A DNA stretch of 64,000 nt from PRO6 sp035565775 (GTDB taxonomy: Bacteria > Pseudomonadota > Alphaproteobacteria > Rhizobiales > Xanthobacteraceae), in NCBI GenBank assembly GCA_035565775.1, contig DATMRW010000021.1, positions 682,001 through 746,000 of the forward strand, written 5' to 3'. The position numbers and the translations under genes are program-made. A model generated the notes under the pieces. That model was not told the DNA's origin and made no database searches. It saw nothing but the letters and a program-made list of their open reading frames with translations. Numbering within the stretch: the stretch's first letter is position 1; the number at the start of each line of letters is the position of its first letter. Positions 63,625-64,000 of this stretch are shown here, piece by piece.

Positions 63625-64000
63625 ATGAGCAACGCGTTCGTTTCCGACCTTCTGGCATCCATCACAGAACGTGGCCGGGCGCTGCTGCGGATCCCCCCTG
63701 CACCGATCGAGCCGGAGAAACGGGCTGCGAACCTCCTTGAGCTGTGCGAAAATCTCATGGCCGGCCATGGCGAAGCGTCTGGCACGGCCACGGCGCGCGC
63801 CGCGCTCGACCGTTACTACGATCTCGACGAGGCGGGCCGCGTCACCTTCTTCAAGGCGCTCGCGGAGGATTTCGGACCGATCCGCAGCCGCCTCGAGGAA
63901 GCCATCGACGCCTGGCGCAAGGACCCGACCCACAACGACGCCGGCGATCTGCACCTTGCCTCCGAGCCGCGCCGGCAGGAACTCTTCCGCCTGTTCAACC
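63625..64000 (+). CDS. Malonyl-CoA decarboxylase, N-terminal part (runs off right edge)
   Basis: Translation from the ATG gives 125 residues that stay open to the right edge. The text ARAALDRYYDLDEAGRVTFF, KALAEDFGP and SEPRRQELFRLFN matches the helical N-terminal domain of bacterial malonyl-CoA decarboxylase, which turns malonyl-CoA to acetyl-CoA. The catalytic domain lies outside the window. AAAGGG precedes the start by about ten bases. Upstream, 175 bases separate it from polA. I see no clear promoter there. Confidence 0.85.
   Translation, partial: MSNAFVSDLLASITERGRALLRIPPAPIEPEKRAANLLELCENLMAGHGEASGTATARAALDRYYDLDEAGRVTFFKALAEDFGPIRSRLEEAIDAWRKDPTHNDAGDLHLASEPRRQELFRLFN

Overview
The window is about 64 kb of a high-GC alphaproteobacterial chromosome. 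It most resembles the Bradyrhizobium / Rhodopseudomonas / Afipia group. The reasons are gcrA, an alphaproteobacterial-type small SRP RNA beside dnaX, a SAM-II riboswitch in front of metZ, a two-half dCTP deaminase, an OpgC protein, and the gene orders argD-argF-hslO, truA-fmt-def and dnaX-ybaB-recR. These family and order assignments come from reading the translations, not from a database search. I saw no prophage, insertion sequence, CRISPR array, tRNA or rRNA. The region looks like ordinary core chromosome with one catabolic island.

Layout. Positions 1-1280 hold a membrane-anchored cyclic-nucleotide-binding protein and a partial DUF6537-like gene. Positions 1390-12018 form an acyl-CoA catabolic island: a crotonase-like protein, a nitroreductase, a paired set of acyl-CoA dehydrogenases, a feruloyl-CoA-synthase-like ligase, an HSD10-like dehydrogenase, a TetR regulator, a thiolase and a second acyl-CoA ligase. 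Together they could activate and beta-oxidise an unidentified carboxylic acid. Positions 12074-14463 hold two alkylation-damage proteins, an O6-alkylguanine transferase and an AidB-like dehydrogenase, whose stop codons overlap. Then come dcd, riboswitch-controlled metZ, an SDR, an orphan amino-acid-type binding protein, an SGNH/OpgC pair, apaG, hslO and argF-argD.

The middle contains gcrA and a complete phosphate regulon, phoR-pstSCAB-phoU-phoB, with a Pho box made of 11-bp-spaced half sites in front of pstS. It is followed by a YbhN-like flippase-type membrane protein, a BON/OmpA envelope protein with a small membrane partner, and a polysaccharide deacetylase.

The right half is housekeeping: an SDR, dapE with an overlapping nucleosidase, truA-fmt-def, rmuC, a RidA-like protein, an AmpG-like permease, a small secreted unknown, recR-ybaB-dnaX with the SRP RNA, HIT and nudC, a PfkB kinase, an Lrp-family regulator, phosphomannomutase, a retropepsin-like protease, hrpB, ugd, an acyltransferase, polA and the start of a malonyl-CoA decarboxylase.

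I did not find a clearly new system. The observations most worth checking are the SAM-II element with an apparent terminator/antiterminator switch, a hairpin abutting the start codon of the cyclic-nucleotide receptor, an Lrp promoter with two related palindromes, the hairpin at the 5' end of the argD transcript, and the catabolic island whose crotonase and dehydrogenase subunits lack the usual catalytic residues.
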